Shown: piece after piece, positions 24,401 through 35,544 of the stretch
How positions within the stretch are numbered: position 1 is the first letter of the stretch
Layout: the number at the start of each line of letters is the position of its first letter
Position numbers and translations under genes: made by a program
The notes under the pieces: model-generated
The model's input: only the letters and a program-made list of their open reading frames with translations
The model's database searches: none
What the model was told of the DNA's origin: nothing
Source: Lunularia cruciata
Taxonomy: Eukaryota; Streptophyta; Marchantiopsida; Lunulariales; Lunulariaceae
Reading direction: 5' to 3'
Length of the DNA stretch: 64,000 nt
NCBI GenBank assembly: GCA_948567375.1
Contig: OX419755.1
Coordinates: forward strand, 20,600,517 to 20,664,516

Positions 24401-24872
24401 ACACCGTCGGCACATGGAGTTCAATGTTGGGGATCAAGTGTGGCTATCAAAAACCAACCTCACATTAGTTGGACCTTGTAAGCTCAGACCTTGTTTTATT
24501 GGGCCTTTCTCGATTCTTCGTCGCATTGGCGCGGTGGCCTATCACCTTGAGCTACCACCACACATGAAGATCCATCCAATCTTCCATGTCTCCCTACTAT
24601 GCAGATATGCTCCCCAATCAGGCCAAGGTCATTCCACACCAGACATTCGACCTTGTCCGACACTCATTGATGGCACAGAGGAATATGAAGTGGAGCGGAT
24701 TCTCCAAAAATGCATGTGTGGTACTCGCCACCCGCGGGTGGACTATCTAGTAAAATGGAAAGGTTACCCCCTCTATGAAGCCACATGGGAGCCCGCTGCC
24801 AATTTGGCACATGCACCTGTGTTGGTGCAAGCATTTGAGCAACAATTGCACAACGAGGATGTTGTGTCTTAA
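21447..24872 (+). pseudogene. Element A pol: protease, RT, RNase H, integrase, chromodomain
   Basis: One frame throughout, interrupted by stops at 21753, 22473, 22896, 23916 and 24387. Protease: L-I-D-P-G-A-T-E-N-F near 21591. Reverse transcriptase: K-L-D-L-Q-S-G-Y and active site F-L-D-D-I-L-V-Y near 22600. RNase H: A-T-D-A-S-G near 23040. Integrase: H-H-C-C finger near 23590-23725, then M-D-L-V-C, I-T-D-K-G-T-Q-F and H-P-Q-T-D-G-Q-T-E. Chromodomain: Y-E-V-E-R-I-L ... V-D-Y-L-V-K-W-K-G-Y ... A-T-W-E-P near 24685-24795, which in this family targets insertion to marked chromatin. Stops at 22473 and 22896 fall where Arg and Gln are conserved, so CGA and CAG became TGA and TAG. Confidence 0.92.
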
Positions 24873-24880
24873 AAGGAGGG

Positions 24881-24895
24881 AGGTCTGTAATACCA
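24881..24895 (+). other. Polypurine tract of element A
   Basis: A purine-rich run (AGGAGGGAGG core) immediately before the 3' LTR, the position expected for plus-strand priming. Confidence 0.8.
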
Positions 24896-25619
24896 AGAGC
24901 TAGCCATATGATCTAGATGTGAAATTTGGTTTGGTAACATCTAGAATGATGTTATACATGATGGTTGAAATAGATCAGATAGAAGTATCACCAAAAGAGT
25001 ACTTCTACTAATAGGGCAAAAACCAAAATAGACTTGAGAACCTTAGAACCAATAGCTAGACATATGATTTAAAGGTGAGAATTGGTTTGGTAACATCTGG
25101 AAGGATGTTACACATGATGGACTAAACAGATCAGAAAGAGGTATCACCAAAAGGGGACTTCTACTAATAGAGTAGGAACCAAAATATGCCTGAAATCTTT
25201 GAAGGCAATTTTGGAGGCCTAAACTGATGAATTAGGCCTAAAAAATTTGTAGATGCTCCCCCCAACAGAGGAAAGGTTGGCCTTCCCTCCTCCCTGCTTT
25301 GTCTCGTCGAGAGCTTTCCAATGGTACCTTACGTGATTCTGAGATTCCTATAGGAAGATTCCCTAAAAGATTCCCTCCGATCAAAGCTTGTTTGATCAAC
25401 CAGATAGGACCTAGACCAGACATGTCACCCATCCAAGTAAGTACTCCAAGGGTGGAGCTTGCTGACATGTCACTATCTATGTCCCTAATCCTATGGTGGA
25501 GCTTCCTTGGCGGAGATCCTCTTTGTCTATATAATAAAGAGAAGGTGCTCCCTTGGAGCATCAATTGTTTGAGTGTGCAATCTGTGTTTTCTCTCTTCTC
25601 TTGTCCTCGGAGTATTACA
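24896..25619 (+). repeat. 3' LTR of element A
   Basis: Near-identical to 19030-19765. Differences include GCAGAAACCGAAATGG versus GCAAAAACCAAAATAG, a pattern of G-to-A transitions. The TATA box recurs near 25528-25535. Confidence 0.95.
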
Positions 25620-26249
25620 CAAGGTCAAGACCAAGTTGTTGTAACTAAGGAATCAAAGAGTTTGACCAATTGCATGGCTTCTTCCAAGTGTTGTGGCTCT
25701 TGCATAGTCAACTCTAATGTGGTTCATGACTTCAAGCCACTCACACATTGGTCCAGAGCTTCATCTTCCAATATATTTGGAATTTTCATGATGGTGATTC
25801 TGGAATTACGTGATGTAACTTCTTACAAAGCCAATCTATTTCCACTCTACCAACCTATCTTGTGTAGCTTGTGTGGCAATTATAACTTGGAATCAACCAA
25901 TTATTGCACCCTTGAATTCTACCCAAGTCAAGATTGGTGCAACAATTTGCCGTTCAGCTTGCTTTACTCAGAATTGCCATATACCTTTGCTACTCCATCT
26001 AATTGGCTACAAGCCAACATAATTTTTTTTGTTCATCTTGAAGATTGGTAGCTTCAAAATAACATTCACTTCAAACAAAAAATTCTCCATTGCACCCAAG
26101 AGATTCTTGCCTTCAAATACCTTGGGTTCTAGAAATTGGATTTGGTCTTCTCCTTTTGAAATTGGTGCTCTCTCTATGTGCTCTTGTCCTTGATGGTCTT
26201 GCTCATCCAAAAATTGAGTAAAGTTGTTGCATAAAAATGATAACCTCAT
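25620..26249 (-). pseudogene. Element B gag N-terminal part
   Basis: The minus-strand frame from 26249 begins with a Met and contains Q-F-L-E-P-K-V-F-E-G-K-N-L-L-G-A-M-E-N-F-L-F, resembling the start of the Ty3 gag domain (P-x-x-F-x-G-x-x, W/F-L). It is broken by stops near 26007. The rest of gag continues on the other side of element A, beyond 19029. Confidence 0.65.
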
Positions 26250-26533
26250 GCATTGCCGCCATGGCTACTACTCTATCACACTACTCCCAATTTATCTAAT
26301 TTATTAACACATAGATGCAACACGTCCATTGTTCTCGATAAGTTACAATTGGAAGTACCAATGGTTCCTTAGACAAGGTGATCATATTTAGAAATTTTTG
26401 CCCAAAGAGTGAGGTGATGAACTATATAAAAGGATGCTTGGGTAGTACTGGGGCACAAAAGTCTCAATGGTTTGGCGGAAATGGATTTGGTGGTCCATAA
26501 ATTCCATCCATCCTATTCTTACTTTGATACTAA

Positions 26534-27034
26534 TGCAAAAGATTGAGATTGAGGAGAGAAATAGGAGAATGGAAAATCATATTGGGATACTTGAGTGAGG
26601 GAAACTCCAAATGCCTATCATGAGCTTTGGCTTGGTATTTATAAGGAGCATACAAGGCTCTTGAGAAGCTTCTCAAGAAGTTTCCTTAAGTCGCTTTCTT
26701 GGAATGCAAACCAAGTTAATTAGGAAGTTTCTTAAGAAGCTTCCTTCTAGAAGTCATGTACTTGGCATGTAAGCTAAGCTAGTTGGAAACTTTTAGAAGC
26801 TTCCTTCTAGAACCTATCTACTTGGAGTGCAAGCTAAAGCTAGCCGGGAAGCTTGCCAAGAAGCTTCCCAAAAAAGCTTCCTCCTAGAAATCACCACTTG
26901 GCATGCACATTACTCAATACTTGGAAGGTACCAAGTAGTCTCTTAGATACTTCTAGAATATTCTAGGCTAATTTGGTCTATTTACTACTTAGTTAACCTT
27001 GACTAACTTTGCCGCTAAATTCCATATTGTTACA
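26534..27034 (-). repeat. 5' LTR of element B
   Basis: Partner of 14821-15233. On the minus strand it starts TGTAACAATATGG and ends in CA beside the primer-binding site. It contains several tandem copies of a unit with AAGCTTCC that create local hairpins. Confidence 0.8.
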
Positions 27035-29311
27035 ACCCAAGTGTGAAGAATGATCATGTGGGTGGTGGTGGGACGGTAGGAATGGGAGGAGTGTCCAAGG
27101 TGGAGAGAGGGTGTGGAGTGTCCATGAAAAGAGGATGAGGGATAGGAAGTCAAGTGGTGAGGTATCCTCCATAAGGGAATCACCCATGTAGAGTGCACTA
27201 GTGGTATAAGAAATGTATGTGACTTGGATATCAAAGAAATTCCATCTAGAAAAACCTCAAAAATTTTAGTGTATGTTGAAAAAGTCAATGTAAGGACCAA
27301 ACCCTTGCTTGCAAATATGAGGTGTGTGTATCAAATGAGGAGCAATGCATGAGGTAATATGTCTATGGCCCCATGCCAAGAAAAAAAAAGAGGCATGAGG
27401 AGATAGGCTACTAACAGTATATACATCCCAAAGAGGACAAAGAAGATGCTTGGCTAAAAGAGCAAGACATAGTTGATGAATGCTATGTGTCCAAACACAA
27501 AAGAGATAACAAGAAAGGTCATAAAACATAGAAAAGGAAGCAGTTAAGGGAGGTGAGAAAGGCCTATCACAAATGGCAGTGGCATGTTTGGTAAAATTTA
27601 ATATATTAGCATCCATATAAGAAGAAAAAGGCATCAAGATTAAGGTGCATTCCCATGTGTCATCTTTATGTTTTACATCACTTGCATTCCTTCCAATAAG
27701 TACAACCTAAATCACACACACACCTTGTGGAACTGGTAAAAAAAACAAAGTAATAGGATATTAAATTGGAGATGAGTAAACTTGTAAGTGTAGATTACAA
27801 GGCCCTATACCCAACAACAAAGTTAAAAGAACTTGATTTACAAAAATTGATATATAAAGAGTACATGTCATTGTCACACAATAAATCAAAGTAATGAATA
27901 TGCACATTATATGAACTATTTATTTAACTTGTTCGTAATTTAGAGTTAGCTTAGTCTAAAATTCTTAGTGTAAGTTAACCCAATATACAAACCAGGAATT
28001 TAAAAGAGTTTCACCTCCTAGAAATGTTGACTAGTTTTATATCTGGAGTTCCTAAATCTGACTCATAAGTAAGACTATGAATTCAAAAGAAATGGTCTAG
28101 AACTATGATTACAAATATGTAACTCTAGTTGAGGGTATCTAGGTGTGAACTACACTTCTTTGGCACATCTTTGAAACGTCAAGAGAAATAGAAATAGAAA
28201 GCAAGAGTAATTTTTTCAAAATAAAATTGTCTAATAAATAGAAAAGTGACTTATGTCACTTTTTTATCCATTAGCTGTATATCTATTTCTCTATGGATAT
28301 TATTTATCATGCTTGTATCTGTCAAATTTCTTAATATTGATCAAACTACTCATGAGAAAGAGAGAAAGAACAAAATAATGTTTTATAGGTGTAGATCGGT
28401 TTGAATTTATGATTTACCTGTAAACTATATCCTAATGCTATACAAGTGAAATCACAAACCGTCGATATACGACAGTCTGCTTCGAAATTTACTTACAAAA
28501 GGACTTGATTTACACCTTTAAAATTCTATCCTCAACATATGTAGTTGAGCAATGTGTATTGAATTCCTCAAATACCATCATCGATATTTTACTTACTCCG
28601 ATTTCTGAAAGGTACTTCCTGTTGATCATTGTCGACCATAGTGATGAGACATGAACATCAATGTGTGATGTTATTTTAGTGTTTTGTCTCATCATACTCT
28701 TGTCGACTTATCACGAAGAGGATTCGATAATCACCGATTAGTTCTTATTTTCTTCAACTTTACCAAATCTGCATTTCCGTCTGCTGAAGGATAAATTTCG
28801 GCAACGGAGGCAAAGCGAGACTGCAAAATAAATGGATGTGCGATGCCGAGAAACGAGAAATTTAGGTGATGGGAGTGACACTCGTAATGGTTACGTATCC
28901 ATGTTCACTTAACACAACTCGAGAATGGCCTGCTAACGAGTGATAGCTAGATTAGGATAATCCTGGACTTTTCAACCCTTTCTAATTCGAACGTCCGTTT
29001 GTTTATGCCATCCATAATAGAAATTAGCTCATCGCGTTAGCTGCCTAATTTAGATCTCTAACCTACCTAAAACCTATTCTAGTCAATTAGCGAACTAATC
29101 TGAGTTAGTTAAACACCGTTTTAGCCAGATCTCTATCAAAGCCCAGGCTTGCCTTGTCTCTTACAGTTCGACTTCCTCTTCGGAAGTGGAAGTGGAATCA
29201 TTCGATCAGATTCTACTTTCTCAGAACTTGTGACAGCAGATGCTTACAACTGGAATATCCGACGCTCGGTCTACTCGGTGCCTGAATTTCTGGTGGAAGA
29301 ATCTGACGTGA
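27035..29311. other. Gene-free boundary between element B and the gene island
   Basis: No supportable gene. AT-rich repeat-like sequence up to about 28700 gives way to more balanced, CpG-containing sequence near 28740-29311, which is probably the upstream region of NECAP. Confidence 0.5.
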
Positions 29312-29932
29312 CTGCCTACATGGCAGCATATGCTTGGAGAAGCTTCATAAGAAGGAGTCGATGGTGAAACTGCTGGTCCTCTTCTTGACGGATTTCGTTC
29401 CTTGTTCAGTTCCCGGCGAAATTGGCGACACTGCAGCACCACAGTACAGTAGTTGTTTGGGCCAAGATCTGGAGTAAGGAGCAGCGGAGGACCTAGGAAG
29501 AGGAGGAGGATGGATTCTGAAGTGGGACTGTGATGTGAATAATCAGTTGAGGTTTCTGATTAACGTGGAAGAAGAATGGAGATTTGGACCAGAAATTCGA
29601 GTGCAGTGGTAGAAATCTGAGGACATGTTGCAGATGTAAACAGGTGTGAAATTACAGGTTTAAAGAAGCTGAAACAAATGGACAGGGGAGCGGTGGTGGA
29701 GGAGGACAAGTAGAGTGAAGGAAAGAAGGAAGGAAGGAAGGAAGGAGAAGGAGGAGAATTGAAGTACAGGAGAAGAGTCGCTGATCTGCTGATTGGCACG
29801 AGTCTGTTTATCTGTCCGCTTATGAACGCATGAACTGACGTAAAGTTTTGAAGCGATGGGGCTAAATGATGTGAACGAGAGAGAGGTGCCACCTGAGAGT
29901 GCACCCGACGTCGAGGAGAACGCAGAGTTGGT
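29312..29932 (+). repeat. NECAP copy of a shared 5' gene module
   Basis: About 620 bp aligning nearly throughout with 37360-37988: upstream region, leader, start codon and the first 26 codons. Shared blocks include CTACATGGCAGCATATGCTT, CAAGATCTGGA, AAGGAGCAGCGGAGGA and GATGGATTCTGAAGTGGGAC. The similarity ends inside coding exon 1, after the codons for E-N-A-E-L-V. A GGAA/GAAG purine run near 29720-29750 is expanded here relative to the other copy. Confidence 0.92.
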
Positions 29933-32900
29933 GTTGTTTCAAGTCAAAGAGTGCTACGTCTACTTGGTCAGTCCTCTATGCTGGACAGCCTTAGTCTCCA
30001 ATTCTTTCTTGGTCATGTTCAGAGCAAATAATTATTGAATGCATCGAGCTGGGGTAAAATCTACGGATATTAGTTATCTTAGTTGCTGCGCTCGTTTTTC
30101 ACCTTGTTATTTCTTTAACCCCGATGTGTTTATTTTTCGTAAAGTGTCGAATGTGGTGATGTAAGTCTAGCGATGTACATGTACCGACAGCTTCACAACG
30201 CTGAGGTCTGCTTCTACGTGGATGATAGCGCAGATTTTGTAGTATCAACTTGGTAACCTGATGGAGTGCATTCGTTTGCTCCACCCTCCTCCTCTACATG
30301 GGATTTCGTTAAGCTCTGCAAAGCTTGGTTGTTTAACTTTGCTGTTGCAGTGTCTGAAATTTCCTTGCATCACGTACTTTAGAAGAATTCCCTTGTTCTT
30401 AAGAGTTCCTCTTGTTTTGTTTTCACTGTTTCTCAGATACCCCCAAGAAAGAGTGCAGCTTCATACAGGTAACGCTCAACAGACTTGCTTTTAGATTATA
30501 GCCTAATTATCTTCATAAGCAGAGATTCGTGCAGTGGTGAAATATTATAAGAAATACTTTATACTTGATCAGGGGCCATTTTTAAAAACTCATAGTTTTG
30601 TATCTGCAGAGCAGATGAATGGGACATCAACAAGTGGAACTGGGAGGGTGCACTGAGAGTAGTTTCAAAAGGAGAGGAATGCTTTATCAGGCTGGAGGAC
30701 AAGTCAACAGGCATTCATTCTCACCCATAAGATAATCCTGCTCCGTATGCTACCATCAAATCGGTCTACCATCAAATCATGGCTCGTCATTTCTAGAGAA
30801 ACATTCACTCGCGGTCAAGTGGCTGGCGAGTTAAAGTATCTCGTCTGACATAGAATTTTCTTTCATGCTTTAGAACGTTAGAAGTAGCACACTGGACAGC
30901 ATTGTCAGCACAATTTCTCTAGGCTCAACAGTATTACGCCATCTTAACATCTCACTTCCTCTGACTTGTACCGGAGTATCGGTAGTCATCAAGTTGAATG
31001 TTTCTTATAAGAGAAGTTACTCTCAACAGCTTCTCTAGGCTTAACAGTATCACGCCATCTTAACATCTCACTTCCTCTGACTTGTACCGGAGTGCTTATC
31101 GGTAGTCATCAAGTTGAATGTTTCGTATAAGAGAAGTTACTCTCAACAGCTTCCAGACTAGATATAGAACTTCAGTTTCTCGGGACCTACGCAAATGCCT
31201 ACAACCACCTTCATAATCTCGTGAGGCAAAATATCGTAGTTGTCATTGGCATGGTGCCAAATTTTCCTGTTCCTAGTTAGTTGGCCTATTGTGGTATTTG
31301 TCCTATTGTCTTAACCTGTTCCATTGTCCAGGCAGACTCCTTTGGTGGATCAGGGTAATGTTTCTCAGCTTTTTACTTTTTTGACCATCTTTAAGTACGG
31401 GGTTTTCATTTCAGGGTTCATCACAGCAAAACTTACACGTCCTCCTATTTGGATGAGCATCATGGATGAGCATCATGGAGTTGCTTAGAGTTGTAGAAAG
31501 GAACAGCTTAGCTTGGTCACTAAAAGAGTTGACGTCTGATATTTTAGGAGAACTGTACGCTCAAGCGATTGTACGACAAGACGAACCACTTCCATTGGAA
31601 GCCGTGATTGACAGTAGCAGGTGAGTGTGACGTCATGTTTAGTCATTATAGAGTTTTGATTCTGTCATACATACTCAGTAGAGTATAGTAAAGTGTAGTA
31701 CAGCTTATGCTAGTACAACCATTTCCTAGAATTGTACTAAAATCCAGGATGGATTTTTCGCGGTTTCCCTTATGAGCGTTGGAATGACCTGCTGCCTTCA
31801 AAAGAGACTTTATAAGATACTTTTTAGGGATAAACTATTCAGCGGTGAACGGGTGTTTCAACAGGACTCCTAGAGAAGTATATACGCTTTAGAGCTTATA
31901 TACTTCTAAGTAGCGATTCTTGCTGAAGATTTATAAGTATATAAACCTATGGTAGAAAGTAAAGTGTTGTCATTCTGTTCTGTATTCATGTGGATAAGCT
32001 TTCAATGGATGGTTTTGTTTTCCTCATTTGGTTTTTGACCGTGAGTGTTGTTTGCCTCAGATTTTTTGTACTGCGTATAGAAGACACCACCTCGAATAGC
32101 AGTAAGTTGTCATTTTCTATGACGATTGTCTTTCATGTACATGATTGTGGAAATAGTAGTTCTATTCAGTATGTCGGACCACTTGAAAATTATGTTTCTG
32201 TTACAAAGAATTGGTAAATCACTACATGAATGAGTTTCCCTCCACTTTGGGATGATTAGAAGTCAGTGCTTCGATCATTTTTCCAAAGCCGGTATTCAAT
32301 GAATTGGTTAAGTACTGGTGGTTTGAGTCAACGCCGGGCAAGGTGGTGTCTGACGATGACAATTGCTGGACAATCACACAGTTCAGGTCGCGCATGCAAA
32401 TGTCGATTACTTAGTCCAAATAGCTTGCTAGAATTTGTGTATATGTACATTCTGCTTTGGTGCTTTTCACTGACTATATTTCTATTCAAATTATTTTTTC
32501 TGAAATTGAACTTGAATGTGTTAGTGATTTAACATATGGTGCGGGATGCACGTTATCAGCTTCTTGTACCAATCCAATATATCTTGACGCATGATGCCGT
32601 GGTTGCAGAGCAAAAGAGGCATGCAAATATTGGCCTTGGCCTTCGTGAGAGGCCACAAGCATATGACTTTCAGGCTGCAATTTTTGACCATGTGAAGTAT
32701 CCTTTGTAAACATTTCTTGAGATCACGGATTCACGTAGAGTTGCATCATACATCTTTGCCTCCAGCAAATTGATATGATTTGTGAACTCTCGTAGATCCC
32801 ATTTCTTTTGTTAATGCTTTTTCATTTCTGTGATTTAGTTTTTGCTACTCTTAGTATGGACGACTAAAACTGATTTCTGCTGGGCCGTTCTTAGTCTTTT

Positions 32901-33663
32901 TACCTTGACAGTTTATAGATATCTAAATAAAAAGAAAGAAGCGGAAGAGATTGTGCAAGAGTATCAATCGAAACCTTCTGTGGATTACAGTCTTAAAGAG
33001 GGGGAGACTCTACGACTGCAGATAAACACTGTAAGAGTACAGGAATCTTTCCAACAATGTTGTTTCTAACTTTACTCTGCCTTCAATTGCAACGTCTGTA
33101 CACGTCATGCTCGCAATTGGTTAGAATTATGGCTTCCTGTATTAGAGACGAGAGGAAAACGTGCTTCAGCGGGATATGTACCGTCAGTGTGTGCTGTTTA
33201 TCTTAGCGCTGGAAGAGTATATCTTTACTTTCGAGCGCCTCAGCAAATTCAGGTGCACCTAAATTCTTTAGGTGCACAATTACTCTACATGTCTTTGTCC
33301 AACGTAGTCAGTTTGATCGCCTTGAGCTGATTTTCTCACAAACTAAGTATTACCTCATCGTTTACCGGCGTGCAGGCCAACAAGATGTCTTCAGGGAGCT
33401 CTCTGAAGTCTGGCAGGACATTGGATGTTTCTTCGTTGCAAGACACTTTGCCAGAGTCACAATTGATCAGGCAGGTCTCAGGGGGTAGCGGAGTTCCCAT
33501 TTTGGTACCTCCACCACCCCCTCCATCTTCGCCCCTTTCGGGAGTCTCAGCCCCTGCCTTGAAAGTATCCCATTCGTCGCGTACCACTGATGCGCGAAAA
33601 ATTGACACAACAGCAGAGAATGATGGACCAGACGAAGATTTTGGTGAGTTTCAAGCTGCTTGA
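29856..33663 (+). CDS. NECAP-like endocytic adaptor protein (8 coding exons, 281 aa)
   Basis: Exons: 29856-29966, 30437-30468, 30610-30710, 31548-31620, 32061-32101, 32609-32696, 32919-33030, 33376-33663; all phases agree. NECAP proteins bind adaptor AP-2 and clathrin-coated-vesicle machinery through a PH-like fold. Family hallmarks: F-Q-V-x-E-C-Y-V-Y-L-I-P-P-R, R-A-D-E-W, W-E-G-A-L-R-V-V-S-K-G, R-L-E-D-K-S-T-G-E-L-Y-A-Q, D-S-S-R-F-F-V-L-R-I, G-L-G-L-R-E-R and Y-D-F-Q-A-A, then V-D-Y-S-L-K-E-G-E-T. The C-terminus has a poly-Pro stretch and ends D-F-G-E-F-Q-A-A, the usual plant tail. The first ~26 residues are not NECAP-like and match TFIIIA's N-terminus. Intron 3 starts GC; intron 6 is U12-type. 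Confidence 0.92.
30915..31152 (+). repeat. Tandem duplication of ~116 bp inside NECAP intron 3
   Basis: Unit 1 (30915-31030) and unit 2 (31031-31152) are nearly identical. They differ by a few transitions, a TTCTTATAAG/TTCGTATAAG change and a 4-bp insertion in the second. This is a recent local duplication with no coding effect. Confidence 0.9.
32697..32918 (+). other. U12-type (minor spliceosome) intron in NECAP
   Basis: The intron begins GTATCCTTTG, matching the highly conserved U12 donor (RTATCCTTT), and has TACCTTGAC at 32901-32909, close to the U12 branch site TTCCTTRAC, about 10 bases from the AG at 32917-32918. There is no polypyrimidine tract between branch site and acceptor, as expected. 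Phase is conserved with the flanking codons, giving D-H-V-K-Y-L-N. Confidence 0.88.
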
Positions 33664-35544
33664 GCCACCTAATTTGTTATTAGACACTTACACCGCCAAT
33701 GTGGCATCCCTGCTTTGGTTGGTCAAACGAATAAATCCAGCTGGATGGGAGAAGCAAGCTTGCAACTAGGTGAGGAAATAATTTCTCCTCCTTTTGCACC
33801 TCCTAAATGGACTAGGGGAATACACAGAGAGCTCATCAGTAGAGGCTCATTTTCAACTGAAGTACGTTTCGGTGACTCCGTAAGCGCTGTTGAAGAGCTG
33901 TTTCCTGTCTGAATCCTGCGAAGTGCTGCCAATAGCGGCACTCCACGAGTGTAATCTGTTCCAATTATATACCCGATAATTAAACCGATGGTTCTGCTCA
34001 CTGAAGTCGTTCCCGTAGTAGTAGTAGCAGTGACATGATTTGTTTCGAGAGAAAGATCGATATCCATATTGCGTCGTTAGAAGAGTTATTGAGAGGTGAA
34101 GGGCTTCATGAGCATTGGGACACATATATGCAGTTCAGACGTGAGACGATTTCGGGTGTGGATAAAGCTAAATGGAAATGAGTTAAACCTCTCCATACAC
34201 GTCGGTGTACTTGCGCATGTTCCCTAGTTGGTAAACGATCATGCGTCCGTCCTAGAAAACTTTTGCTCTACAGATCGCCAGTTCAAGTTATTGGCCAAGA
34301 CAAATCGTTAAGCTGGTGCTGAAATTTGACAGTGGTGAAAAATTAATGGACAACCCCAGATGTTCACCAAACTGTGTCATACTTTACTGGTTTGGTTTCC
34401 AGCGGTGAGGCATCGGTCCAGCTTTAGGAGCAACATCATAATATTCTGAACAGATTACTAGCAGCACCTCCATGTGGGTCCGTCCAACCCAAGCTTACAA
34501 ACACCCCGCTTCCACTCCAAGGCTTTTGAGAGATAGACGCCAGCTTTTTGGCTTAACCTCCACCCCAGGCAAGAGGCGGACCGTCTCCTTAACTAAGCTA
34601 CTCTTCGTCAAGCTTTATCCATCCACATTTCCGTCGTAGAGCGCCTGCTCAATGTTTCTGTCTCTGCGATGTAACTTGCGAATACTAAGCAAAACGGAGT
34701 ACAATGACTCCATGCTGCGAGTACAGACTCGCAGCATGGAGTCAGGAACTCTCAAGAACACTCAATTGCGACCTCATCCGACCTGTCTTCTTCAGGATTT
34801 GGTACATATTTGGGCACGGTAACCATTGCTCAAAGTGAGATCATGAACAAAAATACAGAAGTTCGATAACCCTTGGTCAGCTGAGGAAGTGAGTTATAGC
34901 TTCAAGAGCTAACAAGTGGGGCAGAGCGAAAGATTTAAAACTTGCCAAAATGCTCAAAACATCATGGGACCGATCAGACTTCTATGCAGGCAGGAACATG
35001 AAAAGCAAATTGACATGTTCATATGCCACAAAACATTGAAGAATCTCCGTTGACCTATTCCTGTCTAGTACAAATCAGCAAGAGCTACCTTAGAGAGAAC
35101 CATTCGCCTTGAAAAAGCGCTTGAAGCTTTGTAACAATCTAGAGTTTTGATGGCGGTTTGTTTTCTGCAACTCGGTAAGAGAACAAAAAACTGGCAGCAT
35201 GCGCAAACTCGTCGTTCAGTGTCATGATAATGCTCCCTTTCCTACACGTACAACTTTATATGGGACCCAGCTCAAACTTGAGACTGGTTCGTTTGATCAA
35301 CTATTCCCAACAAAGGACGCATCTTCAACCAGTCCGGGTTGAGGATACTCCGGAGAAGTAGACTAGGCTCATATTATCGAGGGTGTAAATTGAAACGCCC
35401 AAGACTGATTGACGTTCTGAGCTGTGTCAAAGTTGGTACTACACATGGGGAGAACAATAACGGCAATTCGTTCCAAGGAGGAAAATGTCAAAAGTCTATG
35501 AGTACCCCAACTGTTACGGTTCTTGGAGCTGCGGGGAGTTGGGT
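33664..35544. other. Intergenic region between NECAP and IPMI small subunit
   Basis: Holds the presumed convergent 3' ends of NECAP (+) and the isomerase gene (-). No further gene is visible. It contains a perfect hairpin at 34706-34743 and a stretch at 34430-34620 that weakly resembles a tRNA-derived short element on the minus strand. Confidence 0.6.
34706..34743. repeat. Perfect 17-bp inverted repeat with 4-base loop
   Basis: The left arm GACTCCATGCTGCGAGT (34706-34722) and its exact reverse complement (34727-34743) flank ACAG. Perfect pairing in non-coding sequence suggests a recent origin or function as a hairpin RNA or terminator-like structure; I do not see flanking target duplications. 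Confidence 0.9.

Larger units (their letters stand above)
19030..25619 (+). mobile_element. Element A: nearly full-length Ty3/gypsy chromovirus, nested in element B
   Basis: Complete structure: LTRs at 19030-19765 and 24896-25619, primer-binding site, gag, zinc knuckle, protease, reverse transcriptase, RNase H, integrase, chromodomain and polypurine tract. Flanking pentamers CAGGG (19025-19029) and CAAGG (25620-25624) differ at one base and mark the insertion within element B's gag. By eye the two LTRs differ at roughly 2% of positions, mostly transitions, so it is clearly younger than element B. Its polyprotein nevertheless has several stop codons, all explainable as C-to-T changes. Confidence 0.95.
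14821..27034 (-). mobile_element. Element B: Ty3/gypsy chromovirus on the minus strand, split by element A
   Basis: On the minus strand the order is 5' LTR (27034-26534), primer-binding site (26532-26521, TAGTATCAAAG, a decayed TGGTATCAGAG), gag start (26249-25620), [element A], zinc knuckle (~18890), protease (18688-18437), reverse transcriptase/RNase H, integrase, chromodomain (~15452-15275), polypurine tract (~15250-15234, GGTGGGGGAATA) and 3' LTR (15233-14821). Flanking pentamers GCCCA and ACCCA differ at one base and are probably the target duplication. Coding frames are riddled with stops; the copy is inactive. Confidence 0.85.

Noticed and set aside
32266..32532. An 88-codon plus-strand ORF in the NECAP gene
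   Set aside because: It lies in intron 5, between exons whose phases fit without it.
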